Below, piece after piece: positions 22,737 to 30,429 of a stretch of DNA of 64,000 bases; the stretch's first letter is position 1; every line of letters begins with the position of its first letter. The notes below the pieces were generated by a model. That model was not told the origin of the DNA. It saw only the letters and a program-made list of their open reading frames with translations, and searched no databases. Origin of the DNA: Massilia sp. ZL223 (GTDB lineage Bacteria; Pseudomonadota; Gammaproteobacteria; Burkholderiales; Burkholderiaceae_D); assembly GCF_018119395.1 (NCBI RefSeq), contig NZ_JAGPWD010000001.1, positions 186,001 through 250,000 of the forward strand, written 5' to 3'. Made by a program: the position numbers and the translations under genes.

Positions 22737-23462
22737 ATGAAAGCGATGATTTTCGCCGCCGGCCGCGGCGAGCGCATGCGCCCGCTCACCGATTCCTGCC
22801 CCAAGCCCCTGCTCAAGGTGCGCGGGCGTCCGATGATCACCTGGCACGTGCTGAACCTGGTGCGTGCCGGGATCAAGGACATCGTCATCAACCACTCCTT
22901 CCTGGGCCACATGATCGAGGAAGAGCTGGGCGACGGCAGCCGCTACGGCGCGCGCATCGTCTACTCGCACGAGCCCACCCCGCTGGAAACCGCGGGCGGC
23001 ATCGCCAACGCCCTGCACCTGCTGGGCGACGAGCCTTTCCTGGCCGTGTCGGGCGACATCTATGCGCCCTACTTCGATTTCTCGCAGGTGTTCGACGTCC
23101 TCAAGGACAAGGACATGCTGGGCATCCCCTACCCGGAAGACAAGCGCGACATCGCCTGGCTGTGGCTGACGCCGAATCCCTGGCACAACCCGGAGGGCGA
23201 CTTCGCGCTCGACATGTACACCTTGCGCAATGACGGCCCGACCAAGTGGAACTTCGCCGGCATCGGCGTCTACCGTCCCGAGATGTTCGACGGGATCAAG
23301 GCCGGCGAATTCGTCAAGTTCGGTCCCCTGATGCGCAAGTACATCGACCAGGGCCGCGTGGGCGGCGAGCTGTACGAAGGCCAGTGGGTCAACGTCGGCA
23401 CCGTGCGCCAGCTGGAAGAACTCAACGCGCCGCTGGGCACCGTGGTGCGCGTCGCGCCATGA
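22737..23462 (+). CDS. murU: N-acetylmuramate alpha-1-phosphate uridylyltransferase MurU
   Basis: A 241-residue sugar-1-phosphate nucleotidyltransferase. MKAMIFAAGRGERMRPLTD is the nucleotide-binding signature and PKPLLKVRGRPMI holds the catalytic Lys. FLAVSGDIYAPYFDF contains the metal-binding Asp. It is predicted to couple UTP to MurNAc-1-phosphate from AmgK and feed cell-wall recycling. It starts 10 nt after amgK and its stop overlaps the pepP start by 4 nt. Confidence 0.92.
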   Translation: MKAMIFAAGRGERMRPLTDSCPKPLLKVRGRPMITWHVLNLVRAGIKDIVINHSFLGHMIEEELGDGSRYGARIVYSHEPTPLETAGGIANALHLLGDEPFLAVSGDIYAPYFDFSQVFDVLKDKDMLGIPYPEDKRDIAWLWLTPNPWHNPEGDFALDMYTLRNDGPTKWNFAGIGVYRPEMFDGIKAGEFVKFGPLMRKYIDQGRVGGELYEGQWVNVGTVRQLEELNAPLGTVVRVAP

Positions 23463-24805
23463 CGCAAGGCGCCGCCTGCTATTCTGAACGCCGTGCGCGC
23501 CTGGCTGCGCAGATGCAGCCAGGCGCGGTGGCGGTGCTGGCCACCGCGCCGGAAGTGGCGCGCAACAGCGATACCGAGTATCCCTACCGCCACGACAGCT
23601 ATTTCTATTACCTGACCGGCTTCTCCGAGCCCGAGAGCGTGCTGGTGCTGCTTGCGGCCCAGGGCGACCAGCCTGCCCGCTCGATCCTGTTCTGCCGCGA
23701 GAAGAACCTGGAACGCGAGATCTGGGATGGTTTCCGCTACGGTCCCGAAGCGGCGCGCATCGCCTTCGGCATGGACGAGGCCTACCCGATCGGCGAGCTC
23801 GATGCGAAGATGGCGTCCCTGCTCGCGAACGTCCCTGCCCTCTACTACGCCCTGGGCCACAGCGCCGCGCTGGACGCCCAAGTGGCCGGCTGGCTGAAAG
23901 CCGTGCGCGCCCAGGGCCGCAGCGGCGTCACCGCGCCCGGCACGACCCACCACCTGCTCGGCATCCTCGACGAGATGCGCCTGCTGAAGGACGCGCAGGA
24001 GCAAGGCCTGATGCAGCGCGCCGCCGTCATCAGCGCCCAGGCCCACACGCGCGCCATGCGCGCCGCCCGTCCCGGCATGTATGAGTACGAACTCGAGGCC
24101 GAACTGCTGCACGAATTCCGCCGCAACGGCGCCCAGTTCCCGGCCTATACCCCCATCGTCGCCTCGGGCGCGAACGCCTGCGTGCTGCACTACAACGCCA
24201 ACAACCGGCAGATGCTGGACGGCGAGCTGGTGCTGATCGACGCCGGCTGCGAATTCGACGGCTACGCGGCCGACATTACGCGCACCTGGCCCGTCAACGG
24301 CCGCTTCAGCACGGCGCAACGGCGCTTGTATGAACTGGTGCTGCAGGCGCAGTCGAGCGCCTTCGCCGCCATCGTGCCGGGCCAGCCCTACAGCGCCATG
24401 CACGACGCCGCGGTACAGGTGCTGGCGCAGGGCATGCTCGACCTGGGCCTGCTCGACAAGGGCAAGTTCGGCTCGGCCGAAGCCGTGATCGCCGAGCGCG
24501 CCCACCAGCAGTTCTACATGCACGGCACCGGCCACTGGCTGGGCATGGACGTGCACGACGTCGGCGCCTACCGCGACGTGCACGCCGCCGGCAAGCCTTC
24601 GCGGCCGCTGGCGCCGGGCATGGCGGTGACCGTGGAGCCGGGCATCTACGTGCGTCCGGCCGAAGGCGTGCCGGAGGAATTCTGGCATATCGGCATCCGC
24701 ATCGAGGACGACGTGATCGTCACCGACAACGGCTGCCAGGTCCTGAGCAGCGCCGCGCCCAAGGGCGTGGACGAGATCGAAACCCTGATGCGGGAGGCGC
24801 AATGA
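23459..24805 (+). CDS. pepP: Xaa-Pro aminopeptidase P
   Basis: A 448-residue creatinase-fold metallopeptidase that removes N-terminal residues before proline. The N-terminal AMP domain has YRHDSYFYYLTGFSEPESVL. The metal ligands lie in LVLIDAGCEFDGYAADITRT (two Asp), HGTGHWLGMDVHDVG (His), TVEPGIYV (Glu) and RIEDDVIVT (Glu). The ATG at 23459 was chosen because it overlaps the murU stop as ATGA and matches family length; the frame is open upstream only as an antiphase read of murU. Confidence 0.96.
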   Translation: MTQGAACYSERRARLAAQMQPGAVAVLATAPEVARNSDTEYPYRHDSYFYYLTGFSEPESVLVLLAAQGDQPARSILFCREKNLEREIWDGFRYGPEAARIAFGMDEAYPIGELDAKMASLLANVPALYYALGHSAALDAQVAGWLKAVRAQGRSGVTAPGTTHHLLGILDEMRLLKDAQEQGLMQRAAVISAQAHTRAMRAARPGMYEYELEAELLHEFRRNGAQFPAYTPIVASGANACVLHYNANNRQMLDGELVLIDAGCEFDGYAADITRTWPVNGRFSTAQRRLYELVLQAQSSAFAAIVPGQPYSAMHDAAVQVLAQGMLDLGLLDKGKFGSAEAVIAERAHQQFYMHGTGHWLGMDVHDVGAYRDVHAAGKPSRPLAPGMAVTVEPGIYVRPAEGVPEEFWHIGIRIEDDVIVTDNGCQVLSSAAPKGVDEIETLMREAQ

Positions 24806-25950
24806 GCGGCGAGGTCCTCGAATTCGACGTCGCGGTCTGCGGCGCGGGGCCCGTGGGCCTGGCGCTGGCCGCCTTCCTGGTGCGCCGCGGCGTGCCGGGC
24901 GAGCGCATCGTGCTCATCGACGGCAAGTCGCTCGGCCAGGCGATCTCGGACCCGCGTTCGATCGCGCTGTCCTGGGGCAGCGTGCAATTGCTGGAGGAAG
25001 TCGGCGCCTGGCCGCTTGCGGCGACGCCGATTCACCAGATCCACGTCTCGCGCCGTGGCCAACTGGGGCGCAGCCTGATGGATCGTCACGAACATGGTTT
25101 GCCGGCGCTGGGTTATGTCACCCGCTACGGCGAAGTGGTGGATGCATTGGCGCGCGCCTGCGAGCGCGCGGGCGTGGCCGTGCTGCGGCCGGCGCGCGTG
25201 GCGTCCTTCGACGAACAGGGCGACGGCGTCAATCTGCAGCTGGATGACGGACGCACGGTGAAGACGCAGGTGGCGGTGCAGGCCGAGGGCGGGGTCTTTG
25301 GTCAGCAGGATGACAAGGCCCAGCGCCGCGACTACGAGCAGACCGCCGTGATCGCACGCGTGACGGTCAGCCAGCCGGCGGTGCATCGCGCCTTCGAGCG
25401 CTTCACCGACGAAGGCCCGCTGGCCCTGCTGCCGCAGGACGGAGGCGACGGCCATCAGTATGCGCTGGTGTGGTGCATGCGGCCGGAACGCGCCGGATCG
25501 GTGCTGGAACTGGGCGACGACCGCTTCCTGGAGCAGCTGGGCGAGGCCTTCGGTTCGCGCCTGGGGCGCTTCACCTCGGTCTCGCCGCGTGTCGCTTTCC
25601 CTTTAGGACTGAATGCCGAAGCGCGCGCCACCGGGCGTACTGTCGCAATCGGCAATGCCGCGCAAACGCTTCACCCGGTTGCGGGCCAGGGGCTGAACTT
25701 GGGCCTGCGTGACGCAGCCGTGCTGGCGCGCGAACTGGGGCGCGGTGTGAGCTCCCAAGCCATCGGCAATTTCATGAGCGCCCGTGCGCAGGATCGCAAG
25801 CTGACGATCGGGATGACCGACGTGATGGCGCGTGCCTTCGTTGGCGGTGGACCGGTGCAACCGCTGCTGGGCTTGGGTCTGGCTACGCTGGATCTGGTCA
25901 AGCCTGCTCGTATGCTGCTGGCGGACCTGATGATGTTTGGCCGTCGCTGA
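24802..25950 (+). CDS. ubiH: UbiH/COQ6 family FAD-dependent hydroxylase
   Basis: A 382-residue flavoprotein monooxygenase of ubiquinone synthesis. The FAD-binding loop is VAVCGAGPVGLALAAFLVRR and the UbiH/COQ6 signature is IGNAAQTLHPVAGQGLNLGL with RDAAVLARELG. It probably hydroxylates an octaprenyl-phenol intermediate at the membrane surface. The pepP-ubiH order matches E. coli, so UbiH is the likeliest member, but UbiF or a broad-specificity UbiM-like role cannot be excluded. The ATG overlaps the pepP stop by 4 nt. Confidence 0.85.
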   Translation: MSGEVLEFDVAVCGAGPVGLALAAFLVRRGVPGERIVLIDGKSLGQAISDPRSIALSWGSVQLLEEVGAWPLAATPIHQIHVSRRGQLGRSLMDRHEHGLPALGYVTRYGEVVDALARACERAGVAVLRPARVASFDEQGDGVNLQLDDGRTVKTQVAVQAEGGVFGQQDDKAQRRDYEQTAVIARVTVSQPAVHRAFERFTDEGPLALLPQDGGDGHQYALVWCMRPERAGSVLELGDDRFLEQLGEAFGSRLGRFTSVSPRVAFPLGLNAEARATGRTVAIGNAAQTLHPVAGQGLNLGLRDAAVLARELGRGVSSQAIGNFMSARAQDRKLTIGMTDVMARAFVGGGPVQPLLGLGLATLDLVKPARMLLADLMMFGRR

Positions 25951-26067
25951 TCTCTCGGTATATCAGTGAACTGGGCGGTTCGATGCCGCAAATTGCGTGA
26001 GCATTGGAGGCTCGACCAAAACAGTAAGCCGGGCGGTTGCCGCTTTTGAGAAAGCGAAGTAGTCAAT

Positions 26068-26110
26068 GAGGCAGGGGGTTGTGTCCGAATTCGAACCTGC
26101 CCCCTGACCT
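26068..26110. repeat. REP-like sequence, left copy
   Basis: An imperfect palindrome with arms GGCAGGGGG and CCCCCTGACC around GTGTCCGAATTCGAACC. The motif GTGTCCGAAT followed by ACCTG-CCCC recurs at 29840-29875 on the far side of the transposase remnant. REP-like palindromes often flank REP-associated tyrosine transposases. Confidence 0.6.
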
Positions 26111-26132
26111 GCGCTAAGCCAACCGAATGAAT

Positions 26133-26534
26133 TCATGGGCAGCCTGCGATAGAATTTTCACGGATATATTTAATTACACTAGGATCGCTAATTCCTGAAA
26201 CGGCTTCCTCGCCCCCAGATTTAGGGAGATAAAATCTTACGCCCTCGGGCAACACTTTTATTCTACCGTTCGCATGAGAAGGCATAAGCACCCAAACCCA
26301 ACCTTGTGGCGACCAAAAACCAATCGCTTTCGAATTTTGATAAACGTAACTTATTGGCAAGCAACTATCTGCCTTCTTTGTCTTATTCGTCTGATATGCC
26401 GCTTGCAAAATGGACCACTCCCCCTTCTCATCAAGGCTGTCGCGCGAAGTTATCCAGTAATCAGTGCCAAGAACAACGCCGATAGCACCCGCTAGAGCTA
26501 CGATAACTAGCACGCCCAACTTCAACGTTGTCAT
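26133..26534 (-). CDS. Hypothetical protein with N-terminal membrane helix
   Basis: A 133-residue product with an N-terminal helix (KLGVLVIVALAGAIGVVLG) and a hydrophilic domain probably facing the periplasm, ending in a Cys-Pro. Two Cys residues (SCLPISYVY and the C-terminus) could pair. Base composition is lower in GC than nearby core genes, suggesting recent acquisition. No domain was recognised. It lies on the same strand as the RHS gene and its candidate immunity gene but is separated from them by insertion sequences, so a link to that locus is only a guess. Confidence 0.6.
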   Translation of the reverse strand: MTTLKLGVLVIVALAGAIGVVLGTDYWITSRDSLDEKGEWSILQAAYQTNKTKKADSCLPISYVYQNSKAIGFWSPQGWVWVLMPSHANGRIKVLPEGVRFYLPKSGGEEAVSGISDPSVIKYIRENSIAGCP

Positions 26535-26583
26535 TTTTTCCCATTCATTTCATTCATCTATTTGGCCGGATCGAATTTTTTTC

Positions 26584-27004
26584 AAAGAAAATTATCTTTT
26601 GGAATTGTCCCGCTATATAGTCTTGAATCCAGTACGGGCGAAAATGGTGACCTCGCCGCTCGACTGGCAATGGAGTAGCCACCGATATTTTTCCGGCGAC
26701 GGTTGCCCCCCTTGGCTTGAGCGCGATTGGCTACTCAGTCAATTCAGCGGTACGCATACAACCGCCATCCCCGCTTATCAAGCTTTCGTTCTCGCGGGCG
26801 TTGACAAAGCCAGCCCACTTATCGAGACTCGTCGTCACATCCTCTTGGGCGATGACGATTTCGTGGCAAAACATCAACAGTCACAACAATCTGCTGAAAA
26901 AATAGAAATTGCTAAAGTTGAACGTCGTGCCGTGGCCCTTCCGCTGGACGAGTATAAGACTCAGTTTGCTAACAGGGACGAAGCGATGGCACGCGCTTAC
27001 CTGT
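26584..27004 (+). pseudogene. REP-associated tyrosine transposase (RAYT) remnant
   Basis: The plus-strand frame encodes the C-terminal half of a Y1/HUH transposase of the RAYT type: LLELSRYIVLNPVRAKMV followed by DWQWSSHRYFSGD and a WLLSQF segment are diagnostic. The N-terminal half with the HUH motif and catalytic Tyr is missing; upstream sequence changes to unrelated AT-rich DNA. The 3' end is interrupted at AMARAYL by the IS3 element, after which the usual C-terminal helix-turn-helix is not found. The gene is dead. Confidence 0.8.
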
Positions 27005-27044
27005 CTGAACCGCCCCGGCTTTCGTGGAGGCCGGTTAGTGTGAG

Positions 27045-27947
27045 TCAGGCCGGAACAACCTGACTGCTCAACTGCTTGTAATAGTTTGCCTCAGCTTCCG
27101 CCGGCGGTATATAGCCGAGCGGTTCGAGCAGGCGGTGATGGTTGAACCAGGACACCCATTCCAGCGTGGCCAGTTCGACGGCCTCACGCGCTTTCCAGGG
27201 AGCGCGGCGGTGGATCAATTCAGCCTTGTAGAGCCCATTGATCGTCTCGGCCAGGGCATTGTCGTAACTGTCGCCCTTGCTGCCCACAGACGGCTCGATG
27301 CCGGCTTCTGCCAGACGCTCGCTGTACTTTATGGATACGTATTGCGAGCCCCTGTCGCTATGATGGACCAGCTCGTTTCGTTCGGGCTGACGAGCGTATA
27401 GCGCCTGCTCCAAAGCGTCGAGCACGAAGTCGGTCCGCATCGAGCTGCTGACGCGCCAGCCGACAATGCGCCGGGCGAAGACGTCGATGACGAAGGCCAC
27501 GTAGACGAAGCCCTGCCAGGTCGAGACGTAGGTGAAATCGCTGACCCACAGCTGGTTCGGCCGCTGTGCTTTGAACTGGCGGTTGACTCGGTCGAGCGGG
27601 CACGGTGCCTTCGCATCGGCAGTCGTCGTGCGTACGACCTTGCCACGCATGACGCCGCGCAGGCCGGCCTTGCGCATCAGGCGCTCCACCGTGCAGCGGG
27701 CCACCTCAGTCCCCTCACGTCGAAGTTGGCGCCACACTTTGTCGGCGCCGTAGACCTGCAGGTTTGCTTGCCAAACCCGCTCAATATCGACGCTCAGCAC
27801 ATCGTCACGCTGGACTCGTGCACAGCGCAACGCCGGGTTGCGCTGCTGCGCTGCATAACGCCAGTAACCCGACGGCGCGACCTGCATCACCTTGCAGATC
27901 GGCTCGACACCGTAGGCATGGCGGTACTGGTCGATGAACGCCCTCAC
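27045..27947 (-). CDS. IS3-family transposase OrfB (DDE integrase)
   Basis: A 300-residue rve-type integrase. The catalytic triad is visible: D in [14 protein letters not shown] in [13 protein letters not shown] and E in [14 protein letters not shown]. An N-terminal HTH_21 region contains [18 protein letters not shown]. The start is a GTG that overlaps the orfA TGA stop (GTGA), so OrfB may be made by coupled re-initiation; no A6G slippery site was seen at the overlap. The coding frame is intact. Confidence 0.93.
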   Translation of the reverse strand: MRAFIDQYRHAYGVEPICKVMQVAPSGYWRYAAQQRNPALRCARVQRDDVLSVDIERVWQANLQVYGADKVWRQLRREGTEVARCTVERLMRKAGLRGVMRGKVVRTTTADAKAPCPLDRVNRQFKAQRPNQLWVSDFTYVSTWQGFVYVAFVIDVFARRIVGWRVSSSMRTDFVLDALEQALYARQPERNELVHHSDRGSQYVSIKYSERLAEAGIEPSVGSKGDSYDNALAETINGLYKAELIHRRAPWKAREAVELATLEWVSWFNHHRLLEPLGYIPPAEAEANYYKQLSSQVVPA

Positions 27948-28267
27948 GGCTTGAAGCGGCGGTCGAGCTCCGCCTGGGCGAAAAACGCACTCGCCAGACG
28001 CAGGATCTCATTTGCCTTGCGCAGCTTGCGCACCTCTCGCTCCAGCGCCTTGATGCGCTCCTCTTCAGCTGTGGTCGGGCCTGGACGCTGGCCAGTGTCA
28101 CGCTCTTGCTGGCGTACCCAGCGGCGCAACGTCTCTGGCGTGCAGCCGATCTTGGCCGCGATCGACGTGATCGCGGCCCACTGCGATTCGTACTCGCTGC
28201 TCGCTTCGCTGACCATGCGCACAGCGCGCTCGATGACTTCGGGAGAATACTTGGGTTGCTTCTTCAT
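27944..28267 (-). CDS. IS3-family transposase OrfA (helix-turn-helix)
   Basis: A 107-residue DNA-binding subunit. [14 protein letters not shown] starts the helix-turn-helix, [20 protein letters not shown] is the recognition part, and [20 protein letters not shown] forms the leucine-zipper-like coiled coil. The C-terminal [17 protein letters not shown] is typical of the IS3 group. GGAG lies just before the ATG. Its natural promoter end is separated from it by the IS110 insertion. Confidence 0.93.
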   Translation of the reverse strand: MKKQPKYSPEVIERAVRMVSEASSEYESQWAAITSIAAKIGCTPETLRRWVRQQERDTGQRPGPTTAEEERIKALEREVRKLRKANEILRLASAFFAQAELDRRFKP

Positions 28268-28298
28268 AGCTCCATTTTCTCAAAGAATGGAGCCTATA

Positions 28299-28311
28299 TG
28301 GACGCCTCCCT
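28299..28311. repeat. Left subterminal inverted repeat of the IS110 element
   Basis: ATGGACGCCTCCC, perfectly complementary to the 13-bp copy at 29742-29754. Confidence 0.85.
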
Positions 28312-28412
28312 TTTGCAAGGTATTTTCCAGCTTTTCCAGACGAGGAAAGTCGCAGTTCTATATCCGGCCTTGTACGCGGCATTGCCGCTGGCCCCGATGA
28401 AATCCGCTGATC

Positions 28413-28466
28413 CACGCCTCATTCTCTACATGGGCTGCTAAGCCCCAGGCTCCATTCAGGCTTGGT
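28413..28466 (-). ncRNA. Candidate bridge RNA (seekRNA) target-binding loop
   Basis: Read on the minus strand, this segment folds as an outer stem (CCAAGCCT with AGGCGTGG, one mismatch), an internal loop, and an inner hairpin GGGCT-TAGC-AGCCC. The two 11-nt loop strands are GAATGGAGCCT and TGTAGAGAATG. The first is identical to the IS3 sequence left of the insertion (28286-28296) and the second is complementary to the sequence right of it (29757-29767). This guide layout is that of the target-binding loop of IS110 bridge RNAs. The full RNA probably extends through the 3' non-coding region; its ends and the donor-binding loop were not defined. Confidence 0.75.
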
Positions 28467-28551
28467 GAATCCCGGTCTGACCTGTCTGTCATCGCTGTCG
28501 ATACCTAACGCAACTGGCGTGAAGTAATCCTTTCGCAAGTTGAGGTGCTTT

Positions 28552-29598
28552 TCACCTCGCTACCGCCGTGTCCGGCCGCATGCTGACGTGGTCCTTGTCA
28601 TATGCACGGTCGTGGGCCAATACCGCCCAGATCGTACGCGCCATCTTGTTGGCCAGCGCTGCGATTACTACGTTCAGTGGCCGCCGCTGGCTCAATTGCT
28701 GCAACCAAGGGCTGAGCGCCTTGGGGCGCCGCAGCACTGCTCGAGCTCCATGGATCAGCAGGGTGCGTAGGTAAGTGTCGCCGCGCTTACTCATGCCCAG
28801 CAGTCGGACTTTTCCTCCACTGCCGGTCTGGCCCGGTATGAGCCCAAGCCAGGCCGCGAACTCGCGGCCAGACCGGAATGCCTTCGCATCTCCCATCGCA
28901 GCCACTACCGCGGTCGCGGTCAATAGGCCGACGCCTGGAATCGCGAAGATCGCCTTAGCGGCACGGTCCTCCCGCATCCATGTCAACAGCGATGACTCGA
29001 TGCGGGCGATGCGCGCGTCCAGCCGGGCCAGCTCGTTCCACTGGTCGCGCAGCGTTTCGATGAGCGGCATCGGCAACCTCTCGGCCAACCGTCCGAGCGC
29101 AGCCTTGATGCCGGCATCGAAGGCTTTCCTGCCTGTGCCAAACACTTCACCGTACTCCGCCAGCAAACCGCGTAGGGCGTTCATTTGTGCCGTGCGCATC
29201 TTCACCAGTTGCTGCCTGATGCGGTGCATTGCCAGCACGGCCTGCTGCGCTTCGGTTTTGATCGCCACGGCTTTCACTTCCGGTTGTTGCGCAGCCATGT
29301 AGATCGCACGCGCATCGGCTGCATCGTTCTTGTTACCGCCGACGAACGCCTTGACCATCTTCCCGCTCATCAGCTTTACTTCGTGCCCCAATTCCTGGAG
29401 CTTGCGCGCCCAATGCTGCGAACCGCCGCATGCCTCCATGCCGATTAGGCAAGGCGGCCGGTTGGCGAACCATTGCACAAACTGAGCGCGCTTGATGGGC
29501 TTGTTGATCACTTCGCCCGTTGCCTGCTCAACGGTGTATACCTGGAACACACTTTTGGCGGTATCGACACCGACCACCGCTTTGCGAGTAGCATTCAT
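28552..29598 (-). CDS. IS110-family transposase (DEDD recombinase)
   Basis: A 348-residue transposase with an N-terminal RuvC-like DEDD domain (VVGVDTAKSVFQV, CLIGMEACGGSQHWA, VGGNKNDAADARAIYMAA) and a C-terminal Tnp_20 domain (IFAIPGVGLLTATAVVAAMG, LGLIPGQTGSGGKVRLLG) that carries the conserved Ser used for strand exchange. The reading frame is intact, so the element may be active. IS110 enzymes work with a structured RNA encoded in the element's own non-coding end, here most likely the 3' side. Confidence 0.95.
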   Translation of the reverse strand: MNATRKAVVGVDTAKSVFQVYTVEQATGEVINKPIKRAQFVQWFANRPPCLIGMEACGGSQHWARKLQELGHEVKLMSGKMVKAFVGGNKNDAADARAIYMAAQQPEVKAVAIKTEAQQAVLAMHRIRQQLVKMRTAQMNALRGLLAEYGEVFGTGRKAFDAGIKAALGRLAERLPMPLIETLRDQWNELARLDARIARIESSLLTWMREDRAAKAIFAIPGVGLLTATAVVAAMGDAKAFRSGREFAAWLGLIPGQTGSGGKVRLLGMSKRGDTYLRTLLIHGARAVLRRPKALSPWLQQLSQRRPLNVVIAALANKMARTIWAVLAHDRAYDKDHVSMRPDTAVAR

Positions 29599-29741
29599 GA
29601 TGTGGATCCTCCGGTTAGCCTGAAAGCTCTGAGACTTTCACTTTAGGCGCTTTTTGACGCCGTTGGCCCGCGAGGGTCCACCATCCCTGCTAAACCCCTC
29701 AATTTCTTCCCGCGGTTCTTGACTTCTTCTCCGGTATGGGT

Positions 29742-29754
29742 GGGAGGCGTCCAT
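29742..29754. repeat. Right subterminal inverted repeat of the IS110 element
   Basis: GGGAGGCGTCCAT, the complement of the copy at 28299-28311, 1-2 nt from the restored IS3 sequence. Confidence 0.85.
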
Positions 29755-29839
29755 TTCATTCTCTACAAAACCCGGGGCGGTTCAGTGTCCGTGACCCGGC
29801 CCCCTGTGTGCCCCCGCCCTGAGGGCACATATTAGGGCT

Positions 29840-29875
29840 GAGGTCGTGTCCGAATGTTAGACCTGACCCCGCCCT
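29840..29875. repeat. REP-like sequence, right copy
   Basis: Short stem AGGTC/GACCT around GTGTCCGAATGTTA, followed by CTGACCCCGCCC. It shares GTGTCCGAAT and ACCTG-CCCC with the copy at 26068, so the pair brackets the RAYT remnant and both insertion sequences. Confidence 0.6.
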
Positions 29876-29896
29876 TGCGCCCTTGCTGGTACTGAC

Positions 29897-30394
29897 TTAA
29901 GGCGTATTGGCACGCTCCACGATCTCAACAAGCCGATTCTGGCTATCCGATATTAGCTCTATTGAGTAATACCATTGATCTTTCGATTTGATGACAAAGC
30001 CAGACGCATAAACGACGACGCCGTCCTGACTGACCGTCGCTACCAGCTTTATTCCGAGCTGACGCACAACTTTGGCGCGAGCCCGCTTAATATCTTCACC
30101 AAATTTCATCCCCAAGGGCAACCGAATTGAGTTTCGGCCTTTTCCAACGCGAGCCGAAACCCTTACCAGTGCACCATTAAAAAACGCGTATTCCTTTCCT
30201 TCAGCGTCCACTGCTGAGCAATCGCTAAAGCTCCGATCGCCTCCGCAATCGGTCGAGATGAATTGATCCAGCGCGGCAGGTAACCCGCCGATCGGGACGA
30301 TCCCAAGATTCGCTTTGTTATTCTTTCCAAAACAGCCGACTGAGAAGCTTGCCCCCAATATCAAAGCAATCATCTGTCTCGAAAGGTACGTCAT
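29897..30394 (-). CDS. Small predicted lipoprotein, candidate immunity to the RHS-M23 toxin
   Basis: A 165-residue product with a short hydrophobic N-terminus ending in a possible lipobox (FSVGC, then FGKNN), so it is likely periplasmic and membrane-anchored. Its coding sequence is less GC-rich than core genes. It begins 35 nt after the stop of the RHS gene on the same strand, the usual place for an immunity gene. The toxin domain is a predicted periplasmic peptidoglycan peptidase, which a periplasmic lipoprotein could neutralise. No known immunity family was recognised, so the role is inferred from position and location. Confidence 0.6.
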   Translation of the reverse strand: MTYLSRQMIALILGASFSVGCFGKNNKANLGIVPIGGLPAALDQFISTDCGGDRSFSDCSAVDAEGKEYAFFNGALVRVSARVGKGRNSIRLPLGMKFGEDIKRARAKVVRQLGIKLVATVSQDGVVVYASGFVIKSKDQWYYSIELISDSQNRLVEIVERANTP

Positions 30395-30429
30395 TTCGCG
30401 TTCTCCAACAAATTTGTCTATGTTAGCAG

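Larger units (their letters stand above)
28297..29755 (-). mobile_element. IS110-family (IS1111-like) element nested in the IS3 end
   Basis: A 1.46-kb element with one DEDD transposase on the minus strand. Perfect 13-bp subterminal inverted repeats lie at 28299-28311 (ATGGACGCCTCCC) and 29742-29754, a hallmark of the IS1111 subgroup. Non-coding ends are about 240 nt on the transposase 3' side and about 145 nt on the 5' side; the longer 3' segment also fits IS1111. Removing it restores an IS3 end of normal length. Exact ends are uncertain by a few bases because these elements make no standard target duplication. Confidence 0.82.
27005..29785 (-). mobile_element. IS3-family insertion sequence, interrupted by an IS110 element
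   Basis: Outer ends are inverted repeats: CTGAACCGCCCCGG at 27005-27018 and its complement CCGGGGCGGTTCAG at 29772-29785, with further partial matching inward. A 3-bp duplication TGT flanks it at 27002-27004 and 29786-29788. Without the nested element the IS would be about 1.3 kb with orfA and orfB on the minus strand, normal for the IS3 group. The IS110 element sits about 30 bp inside the end upstream of orfA, so it separates the promoter end from the transposase genes and has probably silenced the IS. Confidence 0.88.

Noticed and set aside
27944..27950. Programmed -1 frameshift between IS3 orfA and orfB
   Set aside because: No A6G-type slippery run at the overlap; a GTGA stop-start overlap suggests coupled initiation instead.
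28420..29767. TCATTCTCTACA at 28420 and 29756 read as a target-site duplication of the IS110 element
   Set aside because: The left copy lies about 120 nt inside the element, not at its end; subterminal repeats and restored IS3 spacing put the ends at about 28297 and 29755. A guide RNA match explains it better.
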